A program made the position numbers and the translations under genes. From the NCBI GenBank assembly GCA_001038565.1, contig LFJO01000001.1:397824-461823 (forward strand): DNA of 64,000 bases. Reading direction: 5' to 3'. The stretch comes from Alkalihalobacillus pseudalcaliphilus (lineage in GTDB: Bacteria > Bacillota > Bacilli > Bacillales > Bacillaceae_D). The number at the start of each line of letters is the position of its first letter. The first letter of the stretch is position 1. Below are positions 1 to 8,494 of the stretch, one piece after another. The notes under the pieces were generated by a model. That model was not told the DNA's origin and did no database searches. It worked only from the letters and a program-made list of their open reading frames with translations.

Positions 1-2
1 CG

Positions 3-503
3 ATTACTTTTTCAACGCCATCAGAGAAAGAGCATGTATTAGCGATCGAAAAGACATCTAAGAAAAAGATGACTAAAACGGTTCTTCCATCTTATGAAGA
101 AGCTATTTTAGGTCAACAAAAAATTGCCATGAACAATCTTAGAGAGAAAATTAATAAAGAAGATTTCCAAGCGTATCGTGTAATTGCCAAGGAGTTATTG
201 CAAGAAACAGATGCGACAACGGCATTGGCAGCTGCATTAAAGCTATTAACGAAAGAGCCTGATACAACAGAAGTACGATTAACAGGTGAAGCTCCATTAC
301 GTACGAAGAAACGTCGTGACGGTGGAGGCGGAAGACCTTATCGTCGTAACAGCAAAGGAAGTGGCGATCGTCGCCAACGTTCTGAGCGTGATTGGAAAGG
401 TAACGGCTCGCAAAAAAGGCAAGGAAACGGACAACAACGCCGTCAAGGTGGTAAGCCAGCTGCTTCAGCAGATGGAAGACGCAGACGCAGTAAGCAAGCG
501 TAA
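3..503 (+). CDS. DEAD-box RNA helicase, C-terminal part (5' end outside window)
   Basis: The reading frame is open from the first bases of the window, so the gene begins upstream; the first Met inside the window (69) is internal. The visible part starts near the end of the second RecA-like domain (ITFSTPSEKEHVLAIE) and continues through the linker typical of CshA/DeaD-type helicases (PSYEEAILGQQKIAMNNL). A helical segment follows (AYRVIAKELLQETDATTALAAALKLL), then a strongly basic Gly/Arg/Gln-rich tail with RR and GGGGR patches. Such tails usually bind RNA non-specifically and target the helicase to ribosomes or the degradosome. The catalytic motifs (Walker A, DEAD, SAT) lie outside the window, so activity cannot be checked. 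CshA-like is my best assignment. A strong terminator follows directly. Confidence 0.85.
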   Translation: MTFSTPSEKEHVLAIEKTSKKKMTKTVLPSYEEAILGQQKIAMNNLREKINKEDFQAYRVIAKELLQETDATTALAAALKLLTKEPDTTEVRLTGEAPLRTKKRRDGGGGRPYRRNSKGSGDRRQRSERDWKGNGSQKRQGNGQQRRQGGKPAASADGRRRRSKQA

Positions 504-508
504 CGAAT

Positions 509-566
509 AAAAAGGGATATCTTCAAAGGCTAACACTAGTCTTTGGGATATCTCTTTTTCTTTTTG
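509..566 (+). terminator. Rho-independent terminator of the helicase gene
   Basis: Long stem: AAAAAGGGATATC at 509-521 pairs with GATATCTCTTTTT at 547-559 (one G-U), with an inner CAAAG/CTTTG helix, followed by a T-rich tract. It starts six bases after the helicase stop codon. Confidence 0.85.
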
Positions 567-862
567 TCCACTTAATAAAAAAATCATTCATTGCATCAGA
601 AAAGACAAGGAAGTCTAATTAACTAACAAATCATTAAAGGACGTAATGGACTTGGTGAAATTATCTTACGTATTTCCAAAATCACAAGGATAGGTCGTGT
701 ACCTGATTTCTTATGAAAATCACCGAACTTTATAAATGGACCCATGAAAAATGATACGATAACAGAAGAATTAGTAGTTATTATCATATATTCAGTAATC
801 GTGCGTGTTTCCATTGGGGTGGTAGAGTAGAGGGAATATGAGGAAAATTATAAAAATTTATA
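567..862. other. Intergenic stretch without a supported gene
   Basis: Only short frames interrupted by stops are present. One plus-strand frame reads RNGLGEIILRISKITRIG, a stop, then FINGPMKNDTITEELVVIII, which looks faintly protein-like and could be a decayed gene. I cannot name it. Confidence 0.3.
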
Positions 863-914
863 TGTTAGATTATCTTACATGATGATTGCGAAAAGGACCT
901 AATGATCATAAAGT
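863..914 (+). promoter_or_regulatory. GlnR/TnrA box and promoter of the glutamine synthetase gene
   Basis: TGTTAGATTATCTTACA at 863-879 matches the TnrA/GlnR consensus TGTNA-N7-TNACA at every fixed position. Downstream are a weak -35 (TTGCGA, 886-891) and -10 (TAAAGT, 909-914) separated by 17 bp. This puts the start near 921 and the box centre near -50. In B. subtilis, TnrA-activated promoters carry the site at about -49 to -51. I infer activation under nitrogen limitation. Confidence 0.65.
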
Positions 915-968
915 AGTAATTAACAAATAGATGTAATAAAAGTTTACATGAAAAGGAAGTGTGTGGGG

Positions 969-2327
969 ATGACGGTAAGTACGCCTACGAGAGAGACTTT
1001 AATTCAAGAGATTAAAGAAACAATTGAAAAGAAAAGTGTCGAATTACTTCATATGCAATTTGTAGATATTGAAGGAACCTTAAAACATGTAACCATTACT
1101 GCTGAACAACTACAACAAGCTGTAGACGGAAAAGTTATGTTTGATGGATCTTCAATTACAGGATTTACGCCGATTAACCAATCGGATTTATATTTAGACC
1201 CAGATTTATCTACTTTTGCTGTCCTGCCATGGACGGAAGAAGAAGGGTATTCGGAAGCTCGCTTCATTTGTAGTGTCACAAAACCAGACGGTAATGATTT
1301 TGATGGTGACCCAAGGAATGTATTAAAAAAGACAGTTGAGAGAGCAAAAGATAAAGGCTACTCCATTAGTGTTGGACCAGAATTAGAGTTTTTCTTATTC
1401 GAAACGGACGAATTTGGTCAACCGACACAAAGAACTCAAGATGTAGGTGGATATTTTGAACCTTCGCCTAAAGATGAAGGTGAGAAAGTTCGTCTAGCTA
1501 TTTATAAAGCACTAAAAATGATGGGCTTCACCATCGAAGCATCACACCATGAGGTAGCTGTTGGACAACATGAAATTAATTTCAAATATGCAGACGCTTT
1601 AGCTTCAGCTGATGCGGCAACGACGTATAAGTGGGTCGTAAAAACGGTAGCAAAGCAATTTGGCCTTCATGCGACATTTATGCCTAAGCCTCTTGCAGGC
1701 GCTAATGGAAGTGGGATGCATACAAACATCTCTTTATTTAATGAGGAAAAACAAGAAAATGCGTTCTATGATGATTCTGATCACTTAGGGCTATCTGAGA
1801 CAGCTTACCAATTTATTGCTGGTTTAATTGAGCATGTCAAGGATTTTGTTGCTGTAACAAACCCTCTTGTCAACTCATATAAACGATTAGTGCCAGGTTA
1901 TGAAGCACCATGTTATATCGCATGGTCGGCATCAAACCGCTCTGCATTAATTCGTATCCCTGCAACACGAGGAGGAGGAACCCGTGTGGAAATCCGTTGT
2001 CCAGATCCATCCTCTAACCCGTACTTAGCCTTTGCTGTTGTAGCTGCTGCTGGATTAGATGGGGTAGAACGTGAATTAACAGCACCACCATCTGTAGATG
2101 CTGATATCTTCAGCATGTCACCTGCTGAAATTGAAGCACGAGGTATTGAAAACTTACCAACAAACCTTGAGCAAGCAGTTGACCGTTTAGAAACAGGTGA
2201 AATCGGTTTGAAAACGTTAGGTGAACATGCATTTGGTGAATATATTGATTTAAAACGTTCTGAGTGGAATGACTTCCGCACAGCTGTGACAGGTTGGGAA
2301 GTAGACGCCTATCAAGCTAAATTCTAA
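969..2327 (+). CDS. Type I glutamine synthetase, stand-alone paralogue
   Basis: Makes glutamine from glutamate, ammonia and ATP in the cytoplasm. Family landmarks are clear: FDGSS near residue 60, the glutamate/metal segment GPELEFFLF, ASHHEVAVGQHEI, the ATP-binding KPLAGANGSGMHTNISLF, NSYKRLVPGYEAP and RIPATRGGGTRVEIRCPDP. With the ATG at 969 it has 452 residues, close to the usual 444-450. I prefer that start because AAGGAAG lies upstream of it; the ATG at 948 has no ribosome binding site. It has no GSI-beta adenylylation segment, as expected for Bacillus. The position equivalent to the feedback residue Arg62 of B. subtilis GlnA is Pro68 here. No glnR lies next to it, so it is probably not the main glnRA locus. 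A TnrA-type promoter precedes it. Confidence 0.93.
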   Translation: MTVSTPTRETLIQEIKETIEKKSVELLHMQFVDIEGTLKHVTITAEQLQQAVDGKVMFDGSSITGFTPINQSDLYLDPDLSTFAVLPWTEEEGYSEARFICSVTKPDGNDFDGDPRNVLKKTVERAKDKGYSISVGPELEFFLFETDEFGQPTQRTQDVGGYFEPSPKDEGEKVRLAIYKALKMMGFTIEASHHEVAVGQHEINFKYADALASADAATTYKWVVKTVAKQFGLHATFMPKPLAGANGSGMHTNISLFNEEKQENAFYDDSDHLGLSETAYQFIAGLIEHVKDFVAVTNPLVNSYKRLVPGYEAPCYIAWSASNRSALIRIPATRGGGTRVEIRCPDPSSNPYLAFAVVAAAGLDGVERELTAPPSVDADIFSMSPAEIEARGIENLPTNLEQAVDRLETGEIGLKTLGEHAFGEYIDLKRSEWNDFRTAVTGWEVDAYQAKF

Positions 2328-2344
2328 TTAAAGCTAACTAATGT

Positions 2345-2380
2345 GAAAAAGCATCCCGAAACAAGAAGGGCTGCTTTTTC
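2345..2380 (+). terminator. Terminator after glutamine synthetase
   Basis: GAAAAAGCATCCC pairs with GGGCTGCTTTTTC across a short loop with one mismatch. The 3' arm is itself T-rich. Confidence 0.75.
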
Positions 2381-2502
2381 TTACGTAGTTGGCTTATTTC
2401 TATGCAAAACAAAGTAAACATCACTCCACCACCAAACATGGAAGTCTAGTTTGTACTTTATAAATGAATGCGGTTAGTTGGTTTTGTGAATTTAAGGATT
2501 AG

Positions 2503-2582
2503 TAGTAACTTAACCGAGCATGATTTTCGGGAGCGATGAGCATAGCTCCGACCCCGAGCATCAGCAGTAACTTTCATACAAA
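2503..2582 (+). repeat. Partial copy of the dispersed structured repeat (3' end)
   Basis: Carries GAGCATGATTTTCGGGAGCG and the terminal motif AGTAACTTTCATACAAAA, as at 7405-7723 and 25511-25886. It lies beyond the 3' end of the convergent rarD gene. Confidence 0.6.
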
Positions 2583-2594
2583 AAAATCCTACTC

Positions 2595-3500
2595 TCAAGC
2601 AACCTTCCGTGCAACCACTTTCTTACTGCTAGCCTGTGTGAAAATAATCAAACCAATCCAAATGAATACAAACGCAAACAATTGAACGAAATTAAAATCC
2701 TCTTGATATACGAACACACCTAAAATAAACATGATCGTTGGTGCTATATATTGTAAAAACCCAACTAATGACAGCGGGATTCTTTTCGCGGCTGTAGCAA
2801 ATAAAAGAAGAGGAATCGCCGTTGCAATACCACCACCTATAAGTAACCAAGTAGATAACTCCCCAACTGAAAAGGAATAATCCGACCCCAATTGTATAAT
2901 CAAAAAGAGGGCAATCGGGCTAACGATTAATGTTTCAATAAATAAGCCACCTAAAGAAGAAACGGCTACTACCTTTTTTATTAATCCATATAACCCAAAA
3001 GAAAGGGCTAAAATAAGAGATACCCACGGAAAAGTCCCATAATCAATAGTCATAAAAAAAACACCAATGAAGGCAAAAGTAAATGAAAGAATCTGTTTGC
3101 GGTTAAATCGTTCTTTTAAAAATAAAAAGGCCAACAATATATTGATTAAAGGATTGATATAATAACCTAAACTAGCTTGAAGGACGTATTCATTGGAGAC
3201 AGCCCAAATAAACACATACCAATTAACAGAAATAAAAAAGGAAGCTAAAATAATACCAATCGCAGAACGCCAGTTTGTAAAGGTCTTACGAAATTCAAGA
3301 CGAGTTTGTCTTAGTTGCTTGGTAACTAGAATAATGATCAAACAGAAAACAAGTGACCAAACAATACGATGAGCAAGTACAACAATGGGATTGATGTCAT
3401 CTAATAGCTTCCAATAAATCGGAAAGACACCCCAAAGTATATAAGCACTTAATCCAGCGATCACTCCTAATTTTTGTTGATTTTGAATTTGTTCAGCCAT
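2595..3500 (-). CDS. rarD: RarD-type EamA/DMT family transporter
   Basis: A 301-residue integral membrane protein with about ten hydrophobic segments, the usual size for two fused EamA repeats. The N-terminus GVIAGLSAYILWGVFPIYWK and the WYVFIWAVSNEYVLQASLGYYINPL block are characteristic of RarD. The substrate of this branch is not settled in general; drug/metabolite efflux is the superfamily role. Its start is preceded by AGGGGG upstream of the ATG. It converges with the glutamine synthetase gene and runs in the same direction as pdxK, with a terminator-like hairpin between them. Confidence 0.85.
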   Translation of the reverse strand: MAEQIQNQQKLGVIAGLSAYILWGVFPIYWKLLDDINPIVVLAHRIVWSLVFCLIIILVTKQLRQTRLEFRKTFTNWRSAIGIILASFFISVNWYVFIWAVSNEYVLQASLGYYINPLINILLAFLFLKERFNRKQILSFTFAFIGVFFMTIDYGTFPWVSLILALSFGLYGLIKKVVAVSSLGGLFIETLIVSPIALFLIIQLGSDYSFSVGELSTWLLIGGGIATAIPLLLFATAAKRIPLSLVGFLQYIAPTIMFILGVFVYQEDFNFVQLFAFVFIWIGLIIFTQASSKKVVARKVA

Positions 3501-3555
3501 ATGTAACCCCCTAATTTCTCCATCTTAAAAAGCATCTGGATGGTTTAGAAAGATG

Positions 3556-3589
3556 AAACACGCATGAATAATCATTCATACGTGTTTTG
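3556..3589 (-). terminator. Hairpin between rarD and pdxK
   Basis: AAACACGCATGAAT and ATTCATACGTGTTT pair almost perfectly around a 4-base loop. It lies just past the pdxK stop and probably ends the pdxK transcript, although the U-run on the minus strand is short. Confidence 0.6.
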
Positions 3590-3602
3590 AGTGATTGTAT
3601 TA

Positions 3603-4415
3603 TTAAACAAGTGTATGTTTATAAGCAGCATGATTGGTTGGACCGACATATTCGTTCAAACGGAATGAATGCTTAATAGCTGCAGTAATAAAATCCTTCG
3701 CTGTATAAATCGCTTTTTCGATGCTACTACCTTTTGCTAACTCAGCGGCGATTGCTGCTGAGTAGGTGCAACCAGCTCCATGCGTAAAGCTTGTTTTGAT
3801 TAACTCCGACTTGAGCTCATGAAACGTTTCGCCGTCATACCAAATGTCAATCGCTTCACTAAGACCAAGCTTGCTACCACCTTTGACAATAACATGTTTT
3901 GCGCCCTTTTCATGAATCGCTTTTGCAGCTTCCTTCATTTTCTCAATGGAATCAACAGGGCCTACACCACTTAATTGAGCAGCTTCAAACAAGTTTGGTG
4001 TCACAACGAATGCTCGAGGAACTAAGACATCGCGCAAGCATGCATCTGTTTCTGGATTAAGAGCTTCATCTGCTCCTTTGCAAACCATAACAGGGTCAAC
4101 AACTAATTGGTCGATTTTATATTCGTCCACTTTTTGGGCCACTAGCTCAATAATCTCAATCGAGCCTAACATCCCTGTTTTAACAGCGTCTACTCCGATT
4201 CCTGATAAAACAGTTTCTATCTGCTTAGCTAATGTATCAGCTGACTGAGGAATAACTTCATGGAACCAATTTCTAGCTGGGTCTTGAGCGACGATGACAG
4301 TTAAGGCATTCATGCCATATACACCTAGCTCTTGGAATGTTTTAATATCTGCTTGTAAACCCGCTCCTCCGCTTGTATCGGATCCAGCGATGGTTAATGC
4401 TTTGAACATAGTCAT
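3603..4415 (-). CDS. pdxK: Pyridoxine/pyridoxal kinase, PdxK (ThiD-like ribokinase family)
   Basis: ATP-dependent kinase of B6 vitamers, possibly also hydroxymethylpyrimidine, in the cytoplasm. The N-terminal ALTIAGSDTSGGAGLQADIK is the ThiD/PdxK substrate loop, DPVMVCKGADEAL the central motif, TPNLFEA the conserved strand-loop, and THGAGCTYSAAIAAELAKG the anion-hole and catalytic region, with the Cys that marks the bacillary PdxK form. At 270 residues it matches the 271 of B. subtilis PdxK, which lies in the same neighbourhood. A ThiD-only role cannot be excluded by sequence. The ATG at 4409 (MFKALTIAGS) is an alternative start. Confidence 0.88.
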   Translation of the reverse strand: MTMFKALTIAGSDTSGGAGLQADIKTFQELGVYGMNALTVIVAQDPARNWFHEVIPQSADTLAKQIETVLSGIGVDAVKTGMLGSIEIIELVAQKVDEYKIDQLVVDPVMVCKGADEALNPETDACLRDVLVPRAFVVTPNLFEAAQLSGVGPVDSIEKMKEAAKAIHEKGAKHVIVKGGSKLGLSEAIDIWYDGETFHELKSELIKTSFTHGAGCTYSAAIAAELAKGSSIEKAIYTAKDFITAAIKHSFRLNEYVGPTNHAAYKHTLV

Positions 4416-4521
4416 GGTGAATTGTTCACTCCTTATCTTCTTGCTTTTATTTATTATACTAAATTATGGGTGTTAGACAATGCTTGCTTGGTAAATGGCT
4501 AATAAATATTAAGATACTTAT

Positions 4522-5478
4522 TTATTTGATAGTAGAGCGTTGTTCTTTCAATGCAAGCAGCTCAGCTTGAAGAGTCTTAGCAATTTCTTTCATGCCAAAT
4601 TGACCGTGTATCGCCTCTGCTTGTGGGTTGTAATTCGTATTGGTGTTGACGTCATACGTATACCAACCACCATTTTCATCCATAATACACTCAATTCCAG
4701 CCATATGAATGTGATTTGCTTTTAAAAATGCCTCGTATTTAGCAATTAGATCTGCTTGTCCCTCATCGACGATTTCAAACTTTGCTTTCGGTTGACTGGT
4801 TGTTGGGCAGAATTGATCACCGATTTGACAGCTATCCGCTGGACAGAGTTCAAATCCCTCTGATGTATCCACTTTGACTGTATACAGGAATTTTCCATTC
4901 ACAAATTCATAACGTAATATCGATGTGTTTGGTGATTTTATATATTGTTGAATTAAGGTGATTCCGTCAATAGAAGGTTCGAATTGAGAACTGTTCACAA
5001 ATGCCTCAAGTTCATTCACTGAATGAAAAAGCTGGACCCCTAAACCCTTTCCTGCTCGGTTATGCTTCGTAATAAAGGAAGAAAGTCCACTTTGACTAGC
5101 TGCCTCTACGAGATGTTGCTGTCCACTCGCCGCAATGGTTTTAGGTGTCTGGATACCGAAAGCTTCTAAAGCCAAATATTGAGCGACCTTACTAACCTCA
5201 AGAGAAAGGGCACGACTTCCATTAAAAATTTTACGGTTGTGTGCTTCTAACCAAGTTAAAATGGCTGCTGTGTATTCAGGTGCATAACGGTGGCCGCGTG
5301 TGTGTGAAGAAGCGCTCATACGGTTATAAAAGATCCCTTGAGGTGGTTCTTTCATTAAATTGAATTGTCCCTCATGTAAATGCCATAACTCATAGGGTTG
5401 TTCGAGTTCATCAAGTGCTTCACATAATGGATTTGTCCATTCATCGTTCTCGTGTAAAATGTATATTTTTTCAGTCAT
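4522..5478 (-). CDS. ATP-grasp superfamily ligase (RimK/glutamate-ligase-like), function unknown
   Basis: Encodes 318 residues from the ATG at 5478, which has AAGGAGG upstream; an in-frame ATG at 5508 has no ribosome binding site. The N-terminal part (KIYILHENDEWTNPLCEAL) resembles a preATP-grasp domain. FITKHNRAGKGLGVQLF is a typical ATP-grasp lid, and the C-terminal IECIMDENGGWYTYDVNTN contains the N-x-N metal-binding signature. The fold implies ATP-dependent ligation of an amine or amino acid to a carboxylate; neither substrate can be named. The spacing to pdxK is about 100 bp, so co-transcription is possible. Confidence 0.75.
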   Translation of the reverse strand: MTEKIYILHENDEWTNPLCEALDELEQPYELWHLHEGQFNLMKEPPQGIFYNRMSASSHTRGHRYAPEYTAAILTWLEAHNRKIFNGSRALSLEVSKVAQYLALEAFGIQTPKTIAASGQQHLVEAASQSGLSSFITKHNRAGKGLGVQLFHSVNELEAFVNSSQFEPSIDGITLIQQYIKSPNTSILRYEFVNGKFLYTVKVDTSEGFELCPADSCQIGDQFCPTTSQPKAKFEIVDEGQADLIAKYEAFLKANHIHMAGIECIMDENGGWYTYDVNTNTNYNPQAEAIHGQFGMKEIAKTLQAELLALKEQRSTIK

Positions 5479-5704
5479 TTCTTTAGAAGTCCTCCTTGGT
5501 GAAAGCATAAACTAATACTCAGTATAACGGATCGTTTTTTCCTTGGCTAATTATATGTTTCCTTATTAATTGGAGGGGTATATATCCAAAAAAAGACATT
5601 GCGAAAAATGTGGAAATCGGGTAGGATAGAAAAGTTGTCTTTATTAATATGTTAGTATAATTATACGTAAAAATACGGTCGATAGTTAGGAGAGTCGAAT
5701 AGAT

Positions 5705-7057
5705 ATGCAAGAACCTGATACACAAAACAAAGACCGAATGAGGTTAATGTGGAAGTTTATCCTTCCTTCATTGATGGGGGTATTTTTATTTATTACACCG
5801 ATACCTTCTGAAGATGGCGTGACCATTCCAGTCGCTTATTTAGCTGGGGTTGTTCAAGATGTTTTAGGGGAAAGCTTACCATTTATTGTTTTTTCCATAT
5901 TAGCTATTAGTTTTGTCCTTTCCTTGCTTTTAACATTGTTAAAAAATAAATATCAATACCATGAGGTAATTAGAGCTGTTTTTGTCGTTTCGCCACTCTC
6001 GCTCTTATTACGTTTCGTTGGTGTCGTATTGGTCGGAATGGTACTTTGGCAAGTTGGTCCTGAAGCCGTTTGGTCAGGGGATACTGGTGGTACATTAATT
6101 TATGATTTAATTCCTGTTTTATTTTCTGTTTTCTTATTTGCAGGCTTATTTTTACCTCTATTAATGGACTATGGCTTACTTGAGTTTGTAGGAAAGTCAA
6201 TGAATAAAATAATGAGACCATTATTTAAATTACCTGGTCGCTCATCTGTAGACGCTTTAGCATCATGGGTAGGGGATGGGACAGTTGGAGTTCTCATTAC
6301 GAACCAACAATATGAAAATGGCTATTATACGAAACGAGAAGCAGCTGTTATTGGTACAACATTTTCAGTCGTTTCGATTACGTTTAGTATTGTTATTTTA
6401 CAGCATATGGGTCTTGGCCACATGTTCTTTGAATTTTATATCGCCTTATTAGTGTCGGGGTTTGCCGCAGCTATTATTATGCCTCGAATTCCTCCACTTT
6501 CTTTAAAAACAGATACATTTATAAATGGTGAAAAGCGTTTGAAAAGTGAGGAAAATAAAAAGGGCCAGCGCGGAGATAGTTTGAAAGTGGCACTTGGTAA
6601 AGTAAGTCAAAGTGGTGGCTTAAAGGACTTTACAATTTCTGGTGTGAAAAATGTCTTAGATATGTGGTTAGTCGTAATTCCGGTAGTCGTGGTCATTGGT
6701 ACAGTGTCACTAATTATTGCGGAAAAAACACCATTGTTTACCATTTTAGGCACACCATTTGAATACATTCTAACTTGGATGCAAGTTCCTGAAGCACAAC
6801 AAGCGGCGCAGACTATGGTCGTTGGGTTTGCAGATATGTTTTTACCGGCGTTATTAGGAGCAGATATTCAAAGTGAAATGACACGTTTCATTATTGCCAC
6901 CGTTTCGGTTGCACAGCTTATTTATATGTCAGAGATTGGCGGACTTTTATTAGGATCTAAAATACCTGTTCGTTTTATTGACCTTGTACTAATCTTTATT
7001 ATTAGAACCTCAATTGCACTTCCGATCGTTGTATTTTTTGCTCACATCTTTTTCTAA
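5705..7057 (+). CDS. YjiH family membrane protein (nucleoside-recognition Gate domain)
   Basis: 450 residues with around ten membrane segments. The opening WKFILPSLMGVFLFITPIP and the DGTVGVLITNQQYENGYYTKREAAVIGTTF region are typical of the YjiH group, which carries the Gate domain shared with nucleoside transporters and the spore proteins SpmA/SpmB. No transport substrate is established. The ribosome binding site is TAGGAGAG upstream of ATG. It is transcribed divergently from the ATP-grasp gene and ends in a terminator. Confidence 0.8.
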   Translation: MQEPDTQNKDRMRLMWKFILPSLMGVFLFITPIPSEDGVTIPVAYLAGVVQDVLGESLPFIVFSILAISFVLSLLLTLLKNKYQYHEVIRAVFVVSPLSLLLRFVGVVLVGMVLWQVGPEAVWSGDTGGTLIYDLIPVLFSVFLFAGLFLPLLMDYGLLEFVGKSMNKIMRPLFKLPGRSSVDALASWVGDGTVGVLITNQQYENGYYTKREAAVIGTTFSVVSITFSIVILQHMGLGHMFFEFYIALLVSGFAAAIIMPRIPPLSLKTDTFINGEKRLKSEENKKGQRGDSLKVALGKVSQSGGLKDFTISGVKNVLDMWLVVIPVVVVIGTVSLIIAEKTPLFTILGTPFEYILTWMQVPEAQQAAQTMVVGFADMFLPALLGADIQSEMTRFIIATVSVAQLIYMSEIGGLLLGSKIPVRFIDLVLIFIIRTSIALPIVVFFAHIFF

Positions 7058-7079
7058 AAATGCTATGATAAGAATCAAA

Positions 7080-7111
7080 ACAAAAGTCACGCTTATAACG
7101 TGGCTTTTTTG
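7080..7111 (+). terminator. Terminator after the yjiH-type gene
   Basis: AAAAGTCACG and CGTGGCTTTTTT pair around a 7-base loop and end in a T-run. Confidence 0.8.
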
Positions 7112-7404
7112 CATACGACAAAACAAGCAATTATAAAAGGAAATAAGAAGTAACATCGCAAATGCTAGATGAATGAAGTGAATATGAGCTATTCGCCACC
7201 AACAAGCATGAAAGAATTTTTTGCAGCAATGAAGCCAAAAAAAGAACAGTCGATGCGGTGTAAATGAAAAAGCGAGCCAATTTGAAGCCTGTATATATAG
7301 CCATTAACAACTGTCATTTATCTATGCCGATTGTAGCTTTGACTCCAAAATGTTCATTCACAATACGTTTTGACTGATGGAATTTGATTCAATTTGGTTT
7401 GCTT
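7112..7404. other. Intergenic stretch with a repeat relic
   Basis: Holds one fragment of the repeat family at about 7190-7212 (TTCGCCACCAACAAGCATGA, the 3' half of module A) with no 5' partner. No gene is supported. Confidence 0.35.
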
Positions 7405-7723
7405 CTTTATTCATACAAAACCCACATGGCGAAGCCCGATTCACTTCGCCACTAACAAAAATCAAAGCATGTTTTGTCCTTTTATTGGTGTCTTCATTCA
7501 CTTTCATTTTAGTTATTGTTGTAAGAATGTTATTTATACTAGAGAATGAGCAGTCACCCAGCGGACGAAAACATGCGGAGACTCTCATGGGACGTAGTGG
7601 CAGAGCTGAAATCCACTAGCAAAGCTGGTTAGTTCGGCGCCACCCCATAGGACGCGGAGCATGATTTTTCGGTAGCGGTGATTAACGCGCCGCACATGAG
7701 GTTTAGATACCTTTCATACAAAA
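7405..7723 (+). repeat. Dispersed structured intergenic repeat, modules A and B, upstream of ung
   Basis: Module A (about 7405-7460) holds the GGCGAAG/CTTCGCC hairpin followed by CCACTAACAAAAA. Module B (about 7550-7723) contains GGAGACT, TAGTGGCAGAGCT, the small hairpin ACTAGC-AAA-GCTGGT (G-U allowed) and GGAGCATGATTTTTCGG. It ends in CTTTCATACAAAA, 16 bases before the ung ATG. Related copies are at 25511, 31594 and 44333. ORFs running through it in both directions have no supporting features. Confidence 0.8.
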
Positions 7724-7739
7724 TACAGGAGGGGATAAT

Positions 7740-8438
7740 ATGTTAGAACAAGTTTTACCTGGCTGGCTGTCTTTGATTAGACAAGAAGCAGAGCAGGATT
7801 ATTTTAAGAAATTAATGACCTTTATCGAAGAGGAATATCAGAATAAGAGCATTTACCCACCAAGAGACATGCTTTTTCAGGCTTTTGAGTATACGGATTA
7901 TGAACAAGTCAAAGCAGTCATAATTGGACAAGATCCCTACCACGGTCATGGACAAGCGCATGGGCTAAGCTTCTCCGTACAAAAAGGAATCAAATTGCCA
8001 CCTTCACTTAGAAATATATATAAAGAACTAGAGGATGACCTCGAGCAACCACAGCCTCCCCATGGCTACTTAGGTTCATGGGCTCATGAAGGAGTCCTAT
8101 TGTTAAATACAGTCTTATCAGTGGAAGAAGGTAAGCCAAATTCTCACAAAAACCAAGGTTGGGAGACATTCACAGAGCATGTATTAATGAAACTCAACCA
8201 ACGGAAGAAACCACTTGTTTTTATATTGTGGGGGAAACAAGCCCAAGCAAAAAGGCCCTTAATAGATGAGTCATTCCACGCTGTTATTCAATCACCACAT
8301 CCAAGTCCTTTTTCTGCAAGGACAGGTTTCTATGGTAGTAAACCATTTTCAAAAACAAATGAAATCTTAAGGGAAAAAGGTCAAACTCCTATTAATTGGT
8401 CACTTGAAGGAGGGTGTGAAACGAATCATCTGGAATAA
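7740..8438 (+). CDS. ung: Uracil-DNA glycosylase, family 1
   Basis: Removes uracil from DNA to start base-excision repair. The water-activating loop GQDPYHGHGQAHG is at residues 63-75 with catalytic Asp65, the uracil-binding segment LLNTVLSV is at 121-128, and the leucine-loop motif HPSPFSARTGFYGSKPFS starts at His187. The 232-residue length fits family 1. The ribosome binding site AGGAGGGG is strong. B. subtilis ung (ywdG) lies in the same region. The upstream DNA is a dispersed repeat, so the promoter may lie in that repeat. Confidence 0.96.
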   Translation: MLEQVLPGWLSLIRQEAEQDYFKKLMTFIEEEYQNKSIYPPRDMLFQAFEYTDYEQVKAVIIGQDPYHGHGQAHGLSFSVQKGIKLPPSLRNIYKELEDDLEQPQPPHGYLGSWAHEGVLLLNTVLSVEEGKPNSHKNQGWETFTEHVLMKLNQRKKPLVFILWGKQAQAKRPLIDESFHAVIQSPHPSPFSARTGFYGSKPFSKTNEILREKGQTPINWSLEGGCETNHLE

Positions 8439-8443
8439 ATGGT

Positions 8444-8480
8444 AAGCCGTCTGATCATGTGTGATCGGACGGCTTTTTTA
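8444..8480 (+). terminator. Terminator between ung and the coat protein gene, likely bidirectional
   Basis: AGCCGTC-T-GATC pairs with GATC-G-GACGGCT and is followed by a T-run. It sits between two convergent genes only 56 bp apart. Confidence 0.85.
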
Positions 8481-8494
8481 CGTTGTGTAGGTGT

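Noticed and set aside
7377..7619. Plus- and minus-strand ORFs upstream of ung
   Set aside because: Both lie inside a dispersed repeat; similar translations come from other repeat copies, and no ribosome binding site is present.
7405..7723. Insertion sequence or transposase remnant as the source of the dispersed repeat
   Set aside because: No copy encodes a transposase fragment, and no target-site duplication could be seen; a non-autonomous element remains possible but is not shown.
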